This document shows, piece by piece, positions 55,466-64,000 of a DNA stretch of 64,000 nt; position 1 is the stretch's first letter; each line of letters starts with the position of its first letter. A program made the translations under genes and the position numbers. The stretch comes from Zhongshania sp. R06B22. Lineage in GTDB: Bacteria > Pseudomonadota > Gammaproteobacteria > Pseudomonadales > Spongiibacteraceae. The notes under the pieces are model-generated. The model searched no databases and was not told where the DNA came from. It saw nothing but the letters and a program-made list of their open reading frames with translations. The stretch lies in NCBI RefSeq assembly GCF_040892595.1, contig NZ_JBFRYB010000001.1, positions 3,162,001 to 3,226,000 on the forward strand, written 5' to 3'.

Positions 55466-58129
55466 TTAGCTACACAGCGGATTGGATTTATCCACGTCTA
55501 AACCAAAAGCCTTAATCGCTTTTGTCACTTCGCTTAGGGCCAGCTGGCCATCGTCGGCCAAGGCTTTTAGTGCCGCCACCACAATATACTGGCGATCTAC
55601 TTCAAAGTGCTGACGCAACTTCGCCCGGGTATCAGAGCGGCCGTAACCATCAGTACCAAGCACCACATAGCGAGACTCAATATAGGGCCGCAACTGCTCA
55701 CCATAGGACTTAATATAGTCTGTGGCGCAGATCAATGGTCCCTGCTTGCCGCGCAACTGCTCAGTCACATAAGGCAGCCGGGGCTCACTTTCTGGGTGCA
55801 GCATATTCCAGCGATCGCAATCTAAACCATCGCGGCGCAGCAGGTTAATACTGGTAGCACTCCAGACATCAGAATCAACTTTATAATCTGCCTTGAGTAT
55901 TTTTGCGGCAGCTTCTACTTCTCGTAAAATAGTGCCACTACCCATCAGCTGTACTTTCAATTTGGGCTTTTTAAGCGCCGATGGCGCGAGACAATATAGG
56001 CCCTTGATAATACCTTCGGCGCTGCCTTCAGGCATATCTGGGTGGAAGTAATTTTCGTTCATGACGGTGACGTAGTAGAAGACATTTTCCTTATCTTGAT
56101 ACATCCGCCGCATACCATCTTGAATGATGACAGCCAGCTCATAGGAATAAGTCGGGTCGTAAGACACACAGTTAGGAATCATATTGGCCATTAAATGACT
56201 GTGACCATCCTGATGCTGCAGGCCCTCACCATTAAGCGTGGTGCGCCCTGCGGTGGCGCCAATTAAAAAGCCCCTAGCCTGAGAGTCACCGGCGGCCCAT
56301 GCCAAATCCATGATCCGCTGAAAACCGAACATAGAATAAAAAATGTAAAATGGAATCATCGGATAATGATGATTGCTATAGGAGGTGGCCGCAGCCAGCC
56401 AAGCCGAGAATGCACCCGCCTCGGTAATACCTTCTTCGAGTATCTGGCCTTGTTTATCTTCTTTGTAAAACATGACCTGATCTGAATCATGGGGGATATA
56501 ACGCTGGCCCTGGGAGGAGTATATGCCCAGCTGACGGAACATGCCTTCCATGCCAAAAGTACGCGCCTCATCCGGTACAATGGGCACGATGCGAGAGCCC
56601 AATTCTTTATCTTTTACCAAACTGGACAGCATGCGTACAAAGGCCATGGTAGAAGAGACTTCACGCTTACCAGTGGACTTGAGTTGGGCGCTAAAGATGT
56701 CGATCTCGGGCGTTTTTAAAGCCTTAAACTCCGCCTGTCTGGCCGGTAAAAAGCCGCCAAGCTTTTCACGACGTTTACGCATATACACCATTTCAGGACT
56801 ATCTTCGGCCGGACGATAATAAGGTACTGACTTTAAGTCGTCGTCACTTATAGGCACGCCAAAACGGTCACGGAATTTTTTCAGTTCTTCTAAATCGAGC
56901 TTCTTAACCGAATGGGCTTCGTTCTGAGCTTCACCGCCCTCACCCAAGCCGTAACCCTTAACGGTCATAGCTAAAACCACAGTCGGCCGACCTTTAGTTT
57001 CCATGGCCTGTGCGTATGCTGCATAGACTTTATAAGGATCGTGGCCGCCGCGATTAAGATACATAATATCTTCGTCTGACAGGTCTTTGACCAACTCCAG
57101 CAACTCTGGATATTTGCCAAAGAAATGTTTACGAGTGTAAGCACCACCATTGGCTTTGTAGTTTTGCAACTCACCATCGACCACTTCGTTCATGCGCCGA
57201 CGCAATAAGCCAGTGGTATCTTTTTCTAATAATTTATCCCAGTGCCGCCCCCAGATAACTTTAACGACATTCCAACCAGCGCCGCGGAAGACACCTTCTA
57301 ATTCCTGAATAATTTTGCCGTTGCCGCGCACCGGCCCATCAAGGCGCTGTAAATTACAGTTAACGACAAAAATGAGATTATCCAAACTTTCGCGGCCAGC
57401 CAGCGCAATAGACCCCAATGATTCGGGTTCATCACTCTCGCCATCACCCATAAAGCACCACACCTTGCGATCACCATGATCGACCAGTCCACGGCTTTGC
57501 TGGTATTTCATTACGTGTGCTTGGTATATCGCTTGGATGGGACCCAAACCCATACTGACAGTAGGAAATTGCCAGTAATCAGGCATCAGCCATGGATGGG
57601 GATAAGACGATAAGCCCTTACCATCGACTTCACGCCGGAAACTATCTAACTGCGTCTCATCAATTCGGCCTTCAAGGTAGGAGCGGGCATACATACCCGG
57701 CGAGCTGTGGCCTTGGTAGTAAATTAAGTCAGCCTGTTCGCCACCACGGAAAAAGTAGTTAAACCCCACGTCGTACAAGGTAGCGGAGGAGGAAAAGCTG
57801 GAAATGTGACCGCCCAAACCCTCGTTATTATCATTGGCGCGCATCACCATGGCCAAGGCGTTCCAGCGGATCATGGAGCGTATTTTACGTTCCATGAACA
57901 AGTCACCAGGCATACGGCGCTCATTACTCGGCTCGATGGTGTTACGAAAAGAAGTGGTTATCGCAGAGGGAAGTTCAGTGCCGGCACGCGCTGCGTGTTT
58001 GGCCAGCCTTTTCATCAAAAATGCCGTACGCGCGCGCCCGCCATTTTTTAATACGCCATCAAGGGCTTCTAACCACTCTTGGGTTTCTTGGGGGTCTAGA
58101 TCTTCGCGCAAATCATGATCTTGATACAT
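55466..58129 (-). CDS. aceE: pyruvate dehydrogenase E1 component, homodimeric type
   Basis: An 887-residue thiamine-diphosphate E1 subunit that decarboxylates pyruvate and acetylates the lipoyl group of AceF. Visible are the TPP motif GDGESDEPESLG, then ending in NCNLQRLDGPVRGN, and the C-terminal pyrimidine-binding region (FYIFYSMFGFQRIMDLAW). The start at 58129 is preceded by AAGGACGG; a frame to 58171 adds 14 unsupported residues. First gene of the aceEF operon. Confidence 0.97.
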   Translation of the reverse strand: MYQDHDLREDLDPQETQEWLEALDGVLKNGGRARTAFLMKRLAKHAARAGTELPSAITTSFRNTIEPSNERRMPGDLFMERKIRSMIRWNALAMVMRANDNNEGLGGHISSFSSSATLYDVGFNYFFRGGEQADLIYYQGHSSPGMYARSYLEGRIDETQLDSFRREVDGKGLSSYPHPWLMPDYWQFPTVSMGLGPIQAIYQAHVMKYQQSRGLVDHGDRKVWCFMGDGESDEPESLGSIALAGRESLDNLIFVVNCNLQRLDGPVRGNGKIIQELEGVFRGAGWNVVKVIWGRHWDKLLEKDTTGLLRRRMNEVVDGELQNYKANGGAYTRKHFFGKYPELLELVKDLSDEDIMYLNRGGHDPYKVYAAYAQAMETKGRPTVVLAMTVKGYGLGEGGEAQNEAHSVKKLDLEELKKFRDRFGVPISDDDLKSVPYYRPAEDSPEMVYMRKRREKLGGFLPARQAEFKALKTPEIDIFSAQLKSTGKREVSSTMAFVRMLSSLVKDKELGSRIVPIVPDEARTFGMEGMFRQLGIYSSQGQRYIPHDSDQVMFYKEDKQGQILEEGITEAGAFSAWLAAATSYSNHHYPMIPFYIFYSMFGFQRIMDLAWAAGDSQARGFLIGATAGRTTLNGEGLQHQDGHSHLMANMIPNCVSYDPTYSYELAVIIQDGMRRMYQDKENVFYYVTVMNENYFHPDMPEGSAEGIIKGLYCLAPSALKKPKLKVQLMGSGTILREVEAAAKILKADYKVDSDVWSATSINLLRRDGLDCDRWNMLHPESEPRLPYVTEQLRGKQGPLICATDYIKSYGEQLRPYIESRYVVLGTDGYGRSDTRAKLRQHFEVDRQYIVVAALKALADDGQLALSEVTKAIKAFGLDVDKSNPLCS

Positions 58130-58333
58130 ACACCGTCCTTTCCAAATACAGTGGGCTGCCCAGACCAGCAAGCATTGTGCTTAGATGTGTTCCGCTTACA
58201 ACTGACTCACCGGAGAGCGATCAGCTCCGGGTGCTTGGAATCAGCCTGTGAGTGACGGTTATCACCTGGCCTAGTGGGTCAAACGCGAGCCTTTTGAGCC
58301 TACGAACACCCGAATACAGGAGTTATCAACTAT

Positions 58334-58362
58334 GCTCAAACCCTGATTTACAGGATTTGAGC
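58334..58362. repeat. 29-bp near-perfect palindrome upstream of aceE
   Basis: GCTCAAA-C-CCTG-ATTTA-CAGG-A-TTTGAGC: 11 of 12 pairs match around a five-base centre. It lies about 205 bases before the aceE ATG in a 370-base gap and has no T tract on either strand, so it looks more like an operator than a terminator. A second, weaker hairpin (CCGGAG / CTCCGG) lies at about 58210-58230. Confidence 0.6.
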
Positions 58363-58499
58363 GACAGAAATTCTCACAGCTTTTTAGCCATAAATCAACT
58401 AAATGCAACTATTTTTTATATGAATCATTTGTTGCGCAGTCATTATAGACTGTATCAAAAACAAGGGCTTAGGCCCCGCTATAGACCACCGCCAAGGTA

Positions 58500-61349
58500 T
58501 CACTCAAAACGATATGCCGGCAAGGCAGCCTTAAATTGGTCGGGTTCTCCACTCGCATTACCAATGGGCACGGCCTGCGGCCACTTGCCACTATTATAGA
58601 CCAACAGCGCGCGCTGCCCGGTCTCACCAAGATCACGTTGGGTCAGCGCCAACCAGTCGCCATACTGTAAATCACCTAGCGCCTCGACTAATTGATCTCG
58701 GCTATTAAATTCCGGATAGTTGTCCAGCAAGTCCTGCCAGTGACGTCCAGCAGCATCCCACAAATTTTCTGGCTGCTCGGCAAGACGCAGGGACAGGCTA
58801 GCCTTATGTTTTTCAAAGCTTGCCTCGTCAACGCCGGCCTTTAACCACTGCTGGATATAAGTCGTAATCTCGTTTTGCACGGATGCGGGATCTAGCACCG
58901 GCGATTGAACTAAAAATATCAGGCCTGCCACGTCGCGCTGAGGATATACACTAGCGCTAACAACATAGCCCAACTGCTTGGTAGTCCGCAGCTGATGGTA
59001 GAAATCGGCGCTTAACATTTGCGCCGTTAAACCCATCGCCACCCTCGCCTGCAGGCCACTAGTCGCGCTCTGTAAATACATCAATACCGCGCTGTCGTCG
59101 TGTTCTGCTGCTATCTGTCTCACTAAGCTCCCCACCGGAAGGTGAGTAATAAATTGTGCCGGTGAACGTGTTTCTAGTGTCATGGGCAGCGCCGCATCTA
59201 CCAGCCCAGCTAGGGATCTTGCGTCTGCCTCACTAAAGTTACCATCTACTAGCATACGTAAATGCAGATCTTTCATCACGCTCGCCACATGGCTGGCCAC
59301 CGCAGACATTTCTGCCTTTTGGGTTGCCGCCTCGTGTGCGCTCAAACCCGGCGTTTCCCGGCTCAACATCCGCGGCAACTCGGCAATCACTTGTTGGTAA
59401 GGTGACTGCCTACGGGCGTTTTCAAACTGCCGCAGACGCTGCGCTTTCAAACGGCTAAACCGCGCTTGCTGCCATTCCGGGTTTTTCAACACCTGCAGCA
59501 GCTCGCGCAATAATTCACCCTGTTTCTGGTTAAATCCACCAACACTGAGTTGAACACCGCGCCAGCCTACCGACACATTAAAGTCCAAGCCCGCCAGCTG
59601 TGCGGGATAGGAAAGCTCGTTGAGCTGGTCTTTCACCATCTGCAGCCACAAATCGCTTTTTGCCCGCCGCTCAGCATCCGCTGCCACTTCCTCGGATTCA
59701 AGTAACAAATACACTCGGCCCTTTGGCAATTCAAAGGTGTCATCAGTATTCAGCCATAGCTCTACTGGCGTATCGGTAAGCAATTTAGGGATGGCAGAGC
59801 CATCACCTTTCTTGAGACTAAAATCTGAGGCAACAAAATTATTTTTAATTGGCAGCCCTAAGCCTGCAGTATTCGCAGAGGTCCACCCGCTTAATTGCTC
59901 AGCAGTGATGTCGCGCACACCATACGACACCTGATAGCGCGGTATCTCGAACTCGGTTTCCACGCCCGGGGCAACCAAACTAATAAAACTATTCTCTGGC
60001 GTCATGACTTCAAGAAATTCCGCTAACAACCCGGGGCGATACTCATCCATTAAATAAGGACCGCTCAATAATTCCCGCGCGGGAAATTTTTGAAGACCCA
60101 TCGACAACTGCACGACTTCATTAATAGCAGCTGGCTGCGCTCGGAACATAAACTCCTGATTTGCCAAACCCGCCTGCTCGTTAAAGCGCCACTCTTCAAT
60201 GCCCTTAGCCCGCAGCAGCGCAATGCCCTCATAAATCAGACCGGCAATCTCATCCACATGTTTAAGACCGGACTCCGTCAACGCAACGTCAACGCCAAAC
60301 AAAGCACCACCCTGATAATCAAAACTCTGTCCAGCACGCAGGCTATCTGCCCAACCCCGAGCTTTAAGCACCGATAACAAGCTACCACTGCCTTCATGAC
60401 CCAGAATATTACCAATGTAATTCAAGGGTTTGACATGCCAATACCGTTCAGCATCTGGCACGGGAAAATTTATCGATAAGGAGCGGCGATTTTGCACCGG
60501 CTGAATATTTATCCACCGCGGCAAGCTGCCCGCCGTGAACAAAGCTTGCTCAATGGGCGCAAGATCCCGGCCACGATTTTTTACCCCAGCAAACTTGGGC
60601 AGCACCATGGCCTCTAACTGATCGAGTGATTCACGACCGATCACCGTTAGAGTCATAATATTGGCTGAATAATTCTTGTCGTAAAACGCGAGCAACTGTT
60701 CGCGCAACGCGACTTCATTATCACTGCGCAAGGTCTCGAGATTGCCGACTGAAAATTTAGCAAAGGGATGATCTTGATTAATCTGCGCCTTAAAGACCGC
60801 CAACTCTCTGCGCCCATCATCACGTATACGAGCCCGGTATTCTGAGTTCACCGCATTCACTTCACGCTGAACATATTCGGCATTAAACAAAGGTCCGACA
60901 AAAAATTGCGCGAACTGATCTAGTGCCGGCTCTAAGGAATCTGCACTAATATCGAAAAAATAATTGGTATGTTCAAAAGAGGTAAAGGCATTGTGACTGC
61001 CACCATTGGCGGTTATATACGCTTGATATGCACCGGCCTCTGGGTATTTTTCAGTACCGAGAAACAACATATGCTCTAGGAAGTGGGCTAAACCTTGGTA
61101 GTCCTTAGGATCTTGTCGACTGCCAACATTAACATCTAGCGAGGCTGCCGCCTTATCGGCGGCCGAGTCTGAGATCAGCACGACTTTTAGGCCATTTTCC
61201 AATTCCGTGTAGCGATATTCTCGCTGATCACTAACGGGCTTTAATACTGCACTAGTATCCCGACTATTTAGCCAGTCAGAGCCCAGCCAGCTACACGCCG
61301 CCAACTGAAAGAAAATGACTATCAAACCCACTGATTTTAAATATCTCAC
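58500..61349 (-). CDS. M16 family zinc peptidase (pitrilysin/insulinase-like), lipoprotein
   Basis: A 949-residue protease. The signal peptide ends in the lipobox LAAC, so Cys19 is the likely lipidated residue and the protein would be membrane-anchored in the periplasm. The inverted zinc motif is in AHFLEHMLFLGTEKYPE and the distal Glu in VNAVNSEYRAR. Four M16 half-domains follow the pitrilysin order; a late RTTKQLGYVVSASVY is typical. It degrades peptides or small proteins. The gene is 26 bases after the perM-like gene and likely co-transcribed. Confidence 0.94.
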   Translation of the reverse strand: MRYLKSVGLIVIFFQLAACSWLGSDWLNSRDTSAVLKPVSDQREYRYTELENGLKVVLISDSAADKAAASLDVNVGSRQDPKDYQGLAHFLEHMLFLGTEKYPEAGAYQAYITANGGSHNAFTSFEHTNYFFDISADSLEPALDQFAQFFVGPLFNAEYVQREVNAVNSEYRARIRDDGRRELAVFKAQINQDHPFAKFSVGNLETLRSDNEVALREQLLAFYDKNYSANIMTLTVIGRESLDQLEAMVLPKFAGVKNRGRDLAPIEQALFTAGSLPRWINIQPVQNRRSLSINFPVPDAERYWHVKPLNYIGNILGHEGSGSLLSVLKARGWADSLRAGQSFDYQGGALFGVDVALTESGLKHVDEIAGLIYEGIALLRAKGIEEWRFNEQAGLANQEFMFRAQPAAINEVVQLSMGLQKFPARELLSGPYLMDEYRPGLLAEFLEVMTPENSFISLVAPGVETEFEIPRYQVSYGVRDITAEQLSGWTSANTAGLGLPIKNNFVASDFSLKKGDGSAIPKLLTDTPVELWLNTDDTFELPKGRVYLLLESEEVAADAERRAKSDLWLQMVKDQLNELSYPAQLAGLDFNVSVGWRGVQLSVGGFNQKQGELLRELLQVLKNPEWQQARFSRLKAQRLRQFENARRQSPYQQVIAELPRMLSRETPGLSAHEAATQKAEMSAVASHVASVMKDLHLRMLVDGNFSEADARSLAGLVDAALPMTLETRSPAQFITHLPVGSLVRQIAAEHDDSAVLMYLQSATSGLQARVAMGLTAQMLSADFYHQLRTTKQLGYVVSASVYPQRDVAGLIFLVQSPVLDPASVQNEITTYIQQWLKAGVDEASFEKHKASLSLRLAEQPENLWDAAGRHWQDLLDNYPEFNSRDQLVEALGDLQYGDWLALTQRDLGETGQRALLVYNSGKWPQAVPIGNASGEPDQFKAALPAYRFE

Positions 61350-61375
61350 AATCCTTCCCTTACCTCATTTGAGTA

Positions 61376-62473
61376 TTAGATATCGCCTGATTCGCCTAGC
61401 AGCATGTCGTTAGGATGCAATTCTGGTGTTTTTGGGCGGGGCCAAGCATATAAAATCGCTTTTACTAGGGTTGCCAGGGGAATAGCAAAAAACACCCCCC
61501 AAATACCCCAAATACCCCCGAATGCCAGCACCGCCACAATAATGGCCACCGGGTGCATATTCACCGCCTCGGAAAACAACAACGGCACCAAGACATTTCC
61601 GTCTAGGGCTTGAATCACACTGTAGACAATGAACAAGGTTAAAAACTCCCCACCCCAGCCCCATTGAATGAAACCCACCAACAATACCGGCAGGGTCACC
61701 ACCGCCGCACCGATGTAGGGAATGACAACTGAAAGGCCGACAGCAAGGGCTAGCAAGGCAGGGTAATTCAAACCAATGACAACAAAAGCGACATAGGAAA
61801 CCACCCCAACAATTACAATTTCAACCGCTTTACCGCGCACGTAGTTGGCCACCTGCACATTTGCTTCCGCCCAGACTGCTTTTAATAACGGCCGCCTACC
61901 CGGAAGAAAACTTGCCATCCAACCCAATATGGTTTCTTTGTCTTTCAGAAAGAAAAATACCAGTATGGGTATAAGAACGATATTGATCATGACACCCAAG
62001 ACATTGGGCAACTGGGCGATCGAGAAAGACAATAAATACTGCCCAACCGAACCCAGCTCCTTGCTCGCCAAGGCCATCCATTCTCGAATCTGTTGCTCAG
62101 TAAACATTTCCGAGCGCTGCGGCAAGAGCAACAGCAAATGCTGCAATTGACGCAGCATGACCGGCAACTCCTGAAACAAGTTGGTTAACTGCTGCCAAAC
62201 CAGGGGCAGTAAGACCACCAACACCCCAAAGAAAATAGTCACAAAAACCGTATATGTAATTGTGATGGTCAGCCACCGAGAGACACCCATACCAATGAGT
62301 CGAGCCATCAGGCCTTGCATCATAAATGCCAGCACAATACTCGCCATAATCGGCACCAAGACATTTCCCAAGGTCAGCATTAGCAGCAAGCAAGCGACAA
62401 TCAACAAGAGCAGAACAACCGTCTCTTCTTCTGCAAACAGGCGATCAAACCATGAACGAACGATACCCAGCAT
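61376..62473 (-). CDS. perM: AI-2E family transporter (PerM-like)
   Basis: A 365-residue inner-membrane protein with about eight helices (LLLLIVACLLLMLTLGNVLV at the start; VLIPILVFFFLKDKETIL in the middle; IPLATLVKAILYAWPRP near the end). The family includes putative exporters for AI-2 and for ions. In E. coli, perM lies next to bepA, and a BepA-like gene is found just beyond tusA here, which supports PerM rather than TqsA. Substrate unknown. Confidence 0.88.
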   Translation of the reverse strand: MLGIVRSWFDRLFAEEETVVLLLLIVACLLLMLTLGNVLVPIMASIVLAFMMQGLMARLIGMGVSRWLTITITYTVFVTIFFGVLVVLLPLVWQQLTNLFQELPVMLRQLQHLLLLLPQRSEMFTEQQIREWMALASKELGSVGQYLLSFSIAQLPNVLGVMINIVLIPILVFFFLKDKETILGWMASFLPGRRPLLKAVWAEANVQVANYVRGKAVEIVIVGVVSYVAFVVIGLNYPALLALAVGLSVVIPYIGAAVVTLPVLLVGFIQWGWGGEFLTLFIVYSVIQALDGNVLVPLLFSEAVNMHPVAIIVAVLAFGGIWGIWGVFFAIPLATLVKAILYAWPRPKTPELHPNDMLLGESGDI

Positions 62474-62515
62474 GACTGAGGTTCCTATTGGGTTGGTGAT
62501 GTGAGTTGGGCAGTG

Positions 62516-62746
62516 TTACTTCTTTTTAAATAGATAGCGATAAGTACCGGCATTATCTTCACTTAGCAGCAAGGCATGACCGCTTTGCTTAGCAAACACC
62601 TCGAAATCTCTGACAGACCCGACGTCTGTCGCCAACACTTCAAGCACTTCGCCACAGGCCATTCGATTGAGTGCCTGCTTGGCTTTTAACAATGGCAGAG
62701 GGCAATCTAGCCCTACTGCATCTAAAAAAACATCAATATCAGTCAT
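62516..62746 (-). CDS. TusA family sulfurtransferase
   Basis: A 76-residue protein with the TusA motif DCPLPLLKAKQAL, which carries the active Cys in the CPxP signature. TusA passes sulphur in tRNA thiolation and molybdenum cofactor pathways. The start at 62746 is preceded by GGGGA; the frame to 62791 adds 15 unlikely residues. Located between perM and the divergent bepA-like gene; transcribed in the direction of perM, 42 bases upstream. Confidence 0.9.
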   Translation of the reverse strand: MTDIDVFLDAVGLDCPLPLLKAKQALNRMACGEVLEVLATDVGSVRDFEVFAKQSGHALLLSEDNAGTYRYLFKKK

Positions 62747-62899
62747 AATCCCCGTGCATAACATGATAAAAACGCTAGTATAGCTCGCCACGTCACCAGC
62801 CCCAAGCTAGCACTTTTACAGAATAAGAAGGTCATACGCTAGTACGCTCTTGTATGATCAAGACTCAATCCTGATTTTAGCGATGTAAGGGATATACGA

Positions 62900-64000
62900 T
62901 TGACAGTGTTTAAACATTTACTCGGTATTGCTTTGTTGCTGAGCGCAAGCTTCAGCCTAGCCGATAACAGCTCATCAGATAATTTACCTGATCTCGGGGA
63001 CGTTACCGCATCGCGCTACTCCGCCCAACAAGAGCACGACTTGGGCAGGATGTGGCTGAAAATGTTCCGCAATAGCGTGAAAACTATAAATGATCCTCTC
63101 ATGCAGGACTATATCGAGTCACTGCTGTACCAACTGGTCTCAAACAGCGAATTAAAAGACCGCCGCCTTGAAACTGTGGTGGTCGACAATCCCACTATCA
63201 ACGCATTCGCGGTACCCGGTGGAGTCATTGGCGTACACAGCGGCTTATTTCTCAATACCGACAACGAGGCACAGCTTGCCGGCGTTCTCGCCCACGAAAT
63301 TGCCCATATTAGTCAGCGGCACTTTACCCGCTCACTAGACAAATCTGCACAAAGCACAATTCCAACTCTGGCGGGCTTACTCGCCGGCATCATACTCGCG
63401 GCAACAGCCGGTGCTGATGCCGGTATCGCCGCTATCACCGCCACCCAGGCAGCCGCCCTGGATAGCCAGTTGCGCTTTAGTCGTCAAAACGAGCAAGAAG
63501 CCGACCGCTTAGGTATGGAGACACTCGCTAAGTCCGGCATGGACCCCAGCGCTGTTCCAGCCATGTTTGAAAATATGAGCAAGAACCTGCGCTATGCCCG
63601 ATCTAAGCCGCCGGAGTTTCTGCTCACTCACCCACTAACTGAAAGTCGCGTCAGCGACAGCAAAAATCGCGCTCGTCAGTATCCAAGAAGGGTCTACGTC
63701 GACAATCTCAATTACCAACTGATGAAAATGCGGGCCACCTTGTTTCACAGCCATAATGCTGAGGATCAGCTTAAAAACTGGTCCGAACCTCAAAACGTTA
63801 ACGGCGAAGCCTATCGCTACGGGGTGGTCATTGCTTTAATAAAGTTGGAGCGCTGGGACGAAGCCAGAGAAAAACTCGAACCGCTGCTAAAAGATGGCGG
63901 CAATCGAATTGCCTATCGGATCGCCGAAGCTGACATCCTTATCGGGAAAAAAGAGATCGACAAGGCAATCGCCCTGCTAAGTGGCTTGTTAACCATCACC
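62900..64000 (+). CDS. bepA: BepA-like M48 family periplasmic metalloprotease, cut by the window edge
   Basis: The first 367 residues of an M48 metalloprotease; the frame is open at the right edge. A signal peptide (VFKHLLGIALLLSASFSLA) precedes the protease domain, with the zinc motif LAHEIAHISQRH and the third ligand Glu in NEQEADRLGME. TPR-like helices begin near residue 300. BepA degrades or helps assemble LptD and other outer-membrane proteins. Start is TTG at 62900, chosen because AAGGGA is seven bases upstream; an in-frame GTG at 62906 is the alternative. Expected full length about 480 residues. Confidence 0.9.
   Translation, partial: MTVFKHLLGIALLLSASFSLADNSSSDNLPDLGDVTASRYSAQQEHDLGRMWLKMFRNSVKTINDPLMQDYIESLLYQLVSNSELKDRRLETVVVDNPTINAFAVPGGVIGVHSGLFLNTDNEAQLAGVLAHEIAHISQRHFTRSLDKSAQSTIPTLAGLLAGIILAATAGADAGIAAITATQAAALDSQLRFSRQNEQEADRLGMETLAKSGMDPSAVPAMFENMSKNLRYARSKPPEFLLTHPLTESRVSDSKNRARQYPRRVYVDNLNYQLMKMRATLFHSHNAEDQLKNWSEPQNVNGEAYRYGVVIALIKLERWDEAREKLEPLLKDGGNRIAYRIAEADILIGKKEIDKAIALLSGLLTIT

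Noticed and set aside
54846..55469. 207-codon plus-strand frame rich in Ser, Thr and Pro opposite aceF
   Set aside because: It is the antisense shadow of the lipoyl domains and linkers of aceF, which has clear motifs; no ribosome site of its own.
1..64000. Insertion sequences, CRISPR arrays, tRNA or rRNA genes, prophage
   Set aside because: Looked for transposases, regular short repeats, terminal inverted repeats, integrases and tRNA-like cloverleaf sequence; none was recognised.

Overview
The window is chromosomal DNA of a Gram-negative, flagellated, aerobic heterotroph. Gene content (fused indolepyruvate:ferredoxin oxidoreductase, VC_2705-type acetate symporter with a symporter-kinase switch, AceE/AceF, DcaP-like porin, BepA-PerM, YeaGH-YcgB) points to a marine gammaproteobacterium, perhaps of the Spongiibacteraceae/Cellvibrionales type; this placement is inferred from gene content, not from a marker gene. 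No tRNA, rRNA, insertion sequence, CRISPR array or prophage was seen. Most genes are on the minus strand in tight operons with ATGA, GTGA or TAATG junctions.

Layout. 0-1 kb: left edge without a confident gene, then a DUF6482 protein. 1-6.6 kb: a crotonase-family protein and the PrkA-YeaH-SpoVR(YcgB) stress operon, closed by a terminator. 7-9 kb: a short-chain dehydrogenase, a PTPS/QueD-like protein lacking the usual catalytic Cys, and a shikimate-kinase-like protein. 9.1-15.8 kb: a valine/branched-chain catabolic cluster (acylating aldehyde dehydrogenase, acyl-CoA dehydrogenase, enoyl-CoA hydratase, 3-hydroxyisobutyryl-CoA hydrolase, 3-hydroxyisobutyrate dehydrogenase) divergent from an AraC regulator, with a 21-bp-phased direct repeat between them. 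15.8-17.6 kb: PhzF-like and YebC-like proteins. 17.7-24.5 kb: the lower half of a meta-cleavage pathway (hydrolase, hydratase, aldolase, acetaldehyde dehydrogenase), a LuxR-type regulator and two SDRs, but no ring-cleavage dioxygenase. 24.6-25.5 kb: DUF3703 and SEC-C proteins. 25.7-31.9 kb: two related circularly permuted ATP-grasp/alpha-E units plus a transglutaminase; each unit is preceded by an NtrC-like palindrome. 32.3-36.9 kb: leucine-type dehydrogenase and a fused 2-oxoacid:ferredoxin oxidoreductase.

37-50.3 kb is a complete acetate-use locus: exonuclease, cNMP/CBS/DUF294 protein, a small membrane-anchored protein, the acetate symporter and its DUF4212 partner, a DcaP-like porin, acetyl-CoA synthetase, a LuxR-type response regulator (CrbR/ErdR type) and a symporter-fused hybrid kinase (CrbS/MxtR type). 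A GAC-N4-GTC motif recurs three times in the intergenic gaps of this locus. 50.9-52.7 kb holds the most striking gene: a flagellin whose variable region is a zinc-metalloprotease-like domain with HEMVH and a downstream WFLEGAAE motif, a flagellinolysin, preceded by a near-consensus sigma-28 promoter. 52.9-58.1 kb: an Lrp-type regulator, a hairpin-rich 380-bp gap, and aceF-aceE. 58.5-64 kb: an M16 lipoprotein peptidase, a PerM-type AI-2E family protein, TusA, and the start of a BepA-like M48 protease that runs off the right edge.

As a whole the region converts amino acids (Leu/Val/Ile, possibly Phe), aromatic ring-cleavage products, acetate and pyruvate into acyl-CoA esters. Each block has its own regulator or operator-like repeat.
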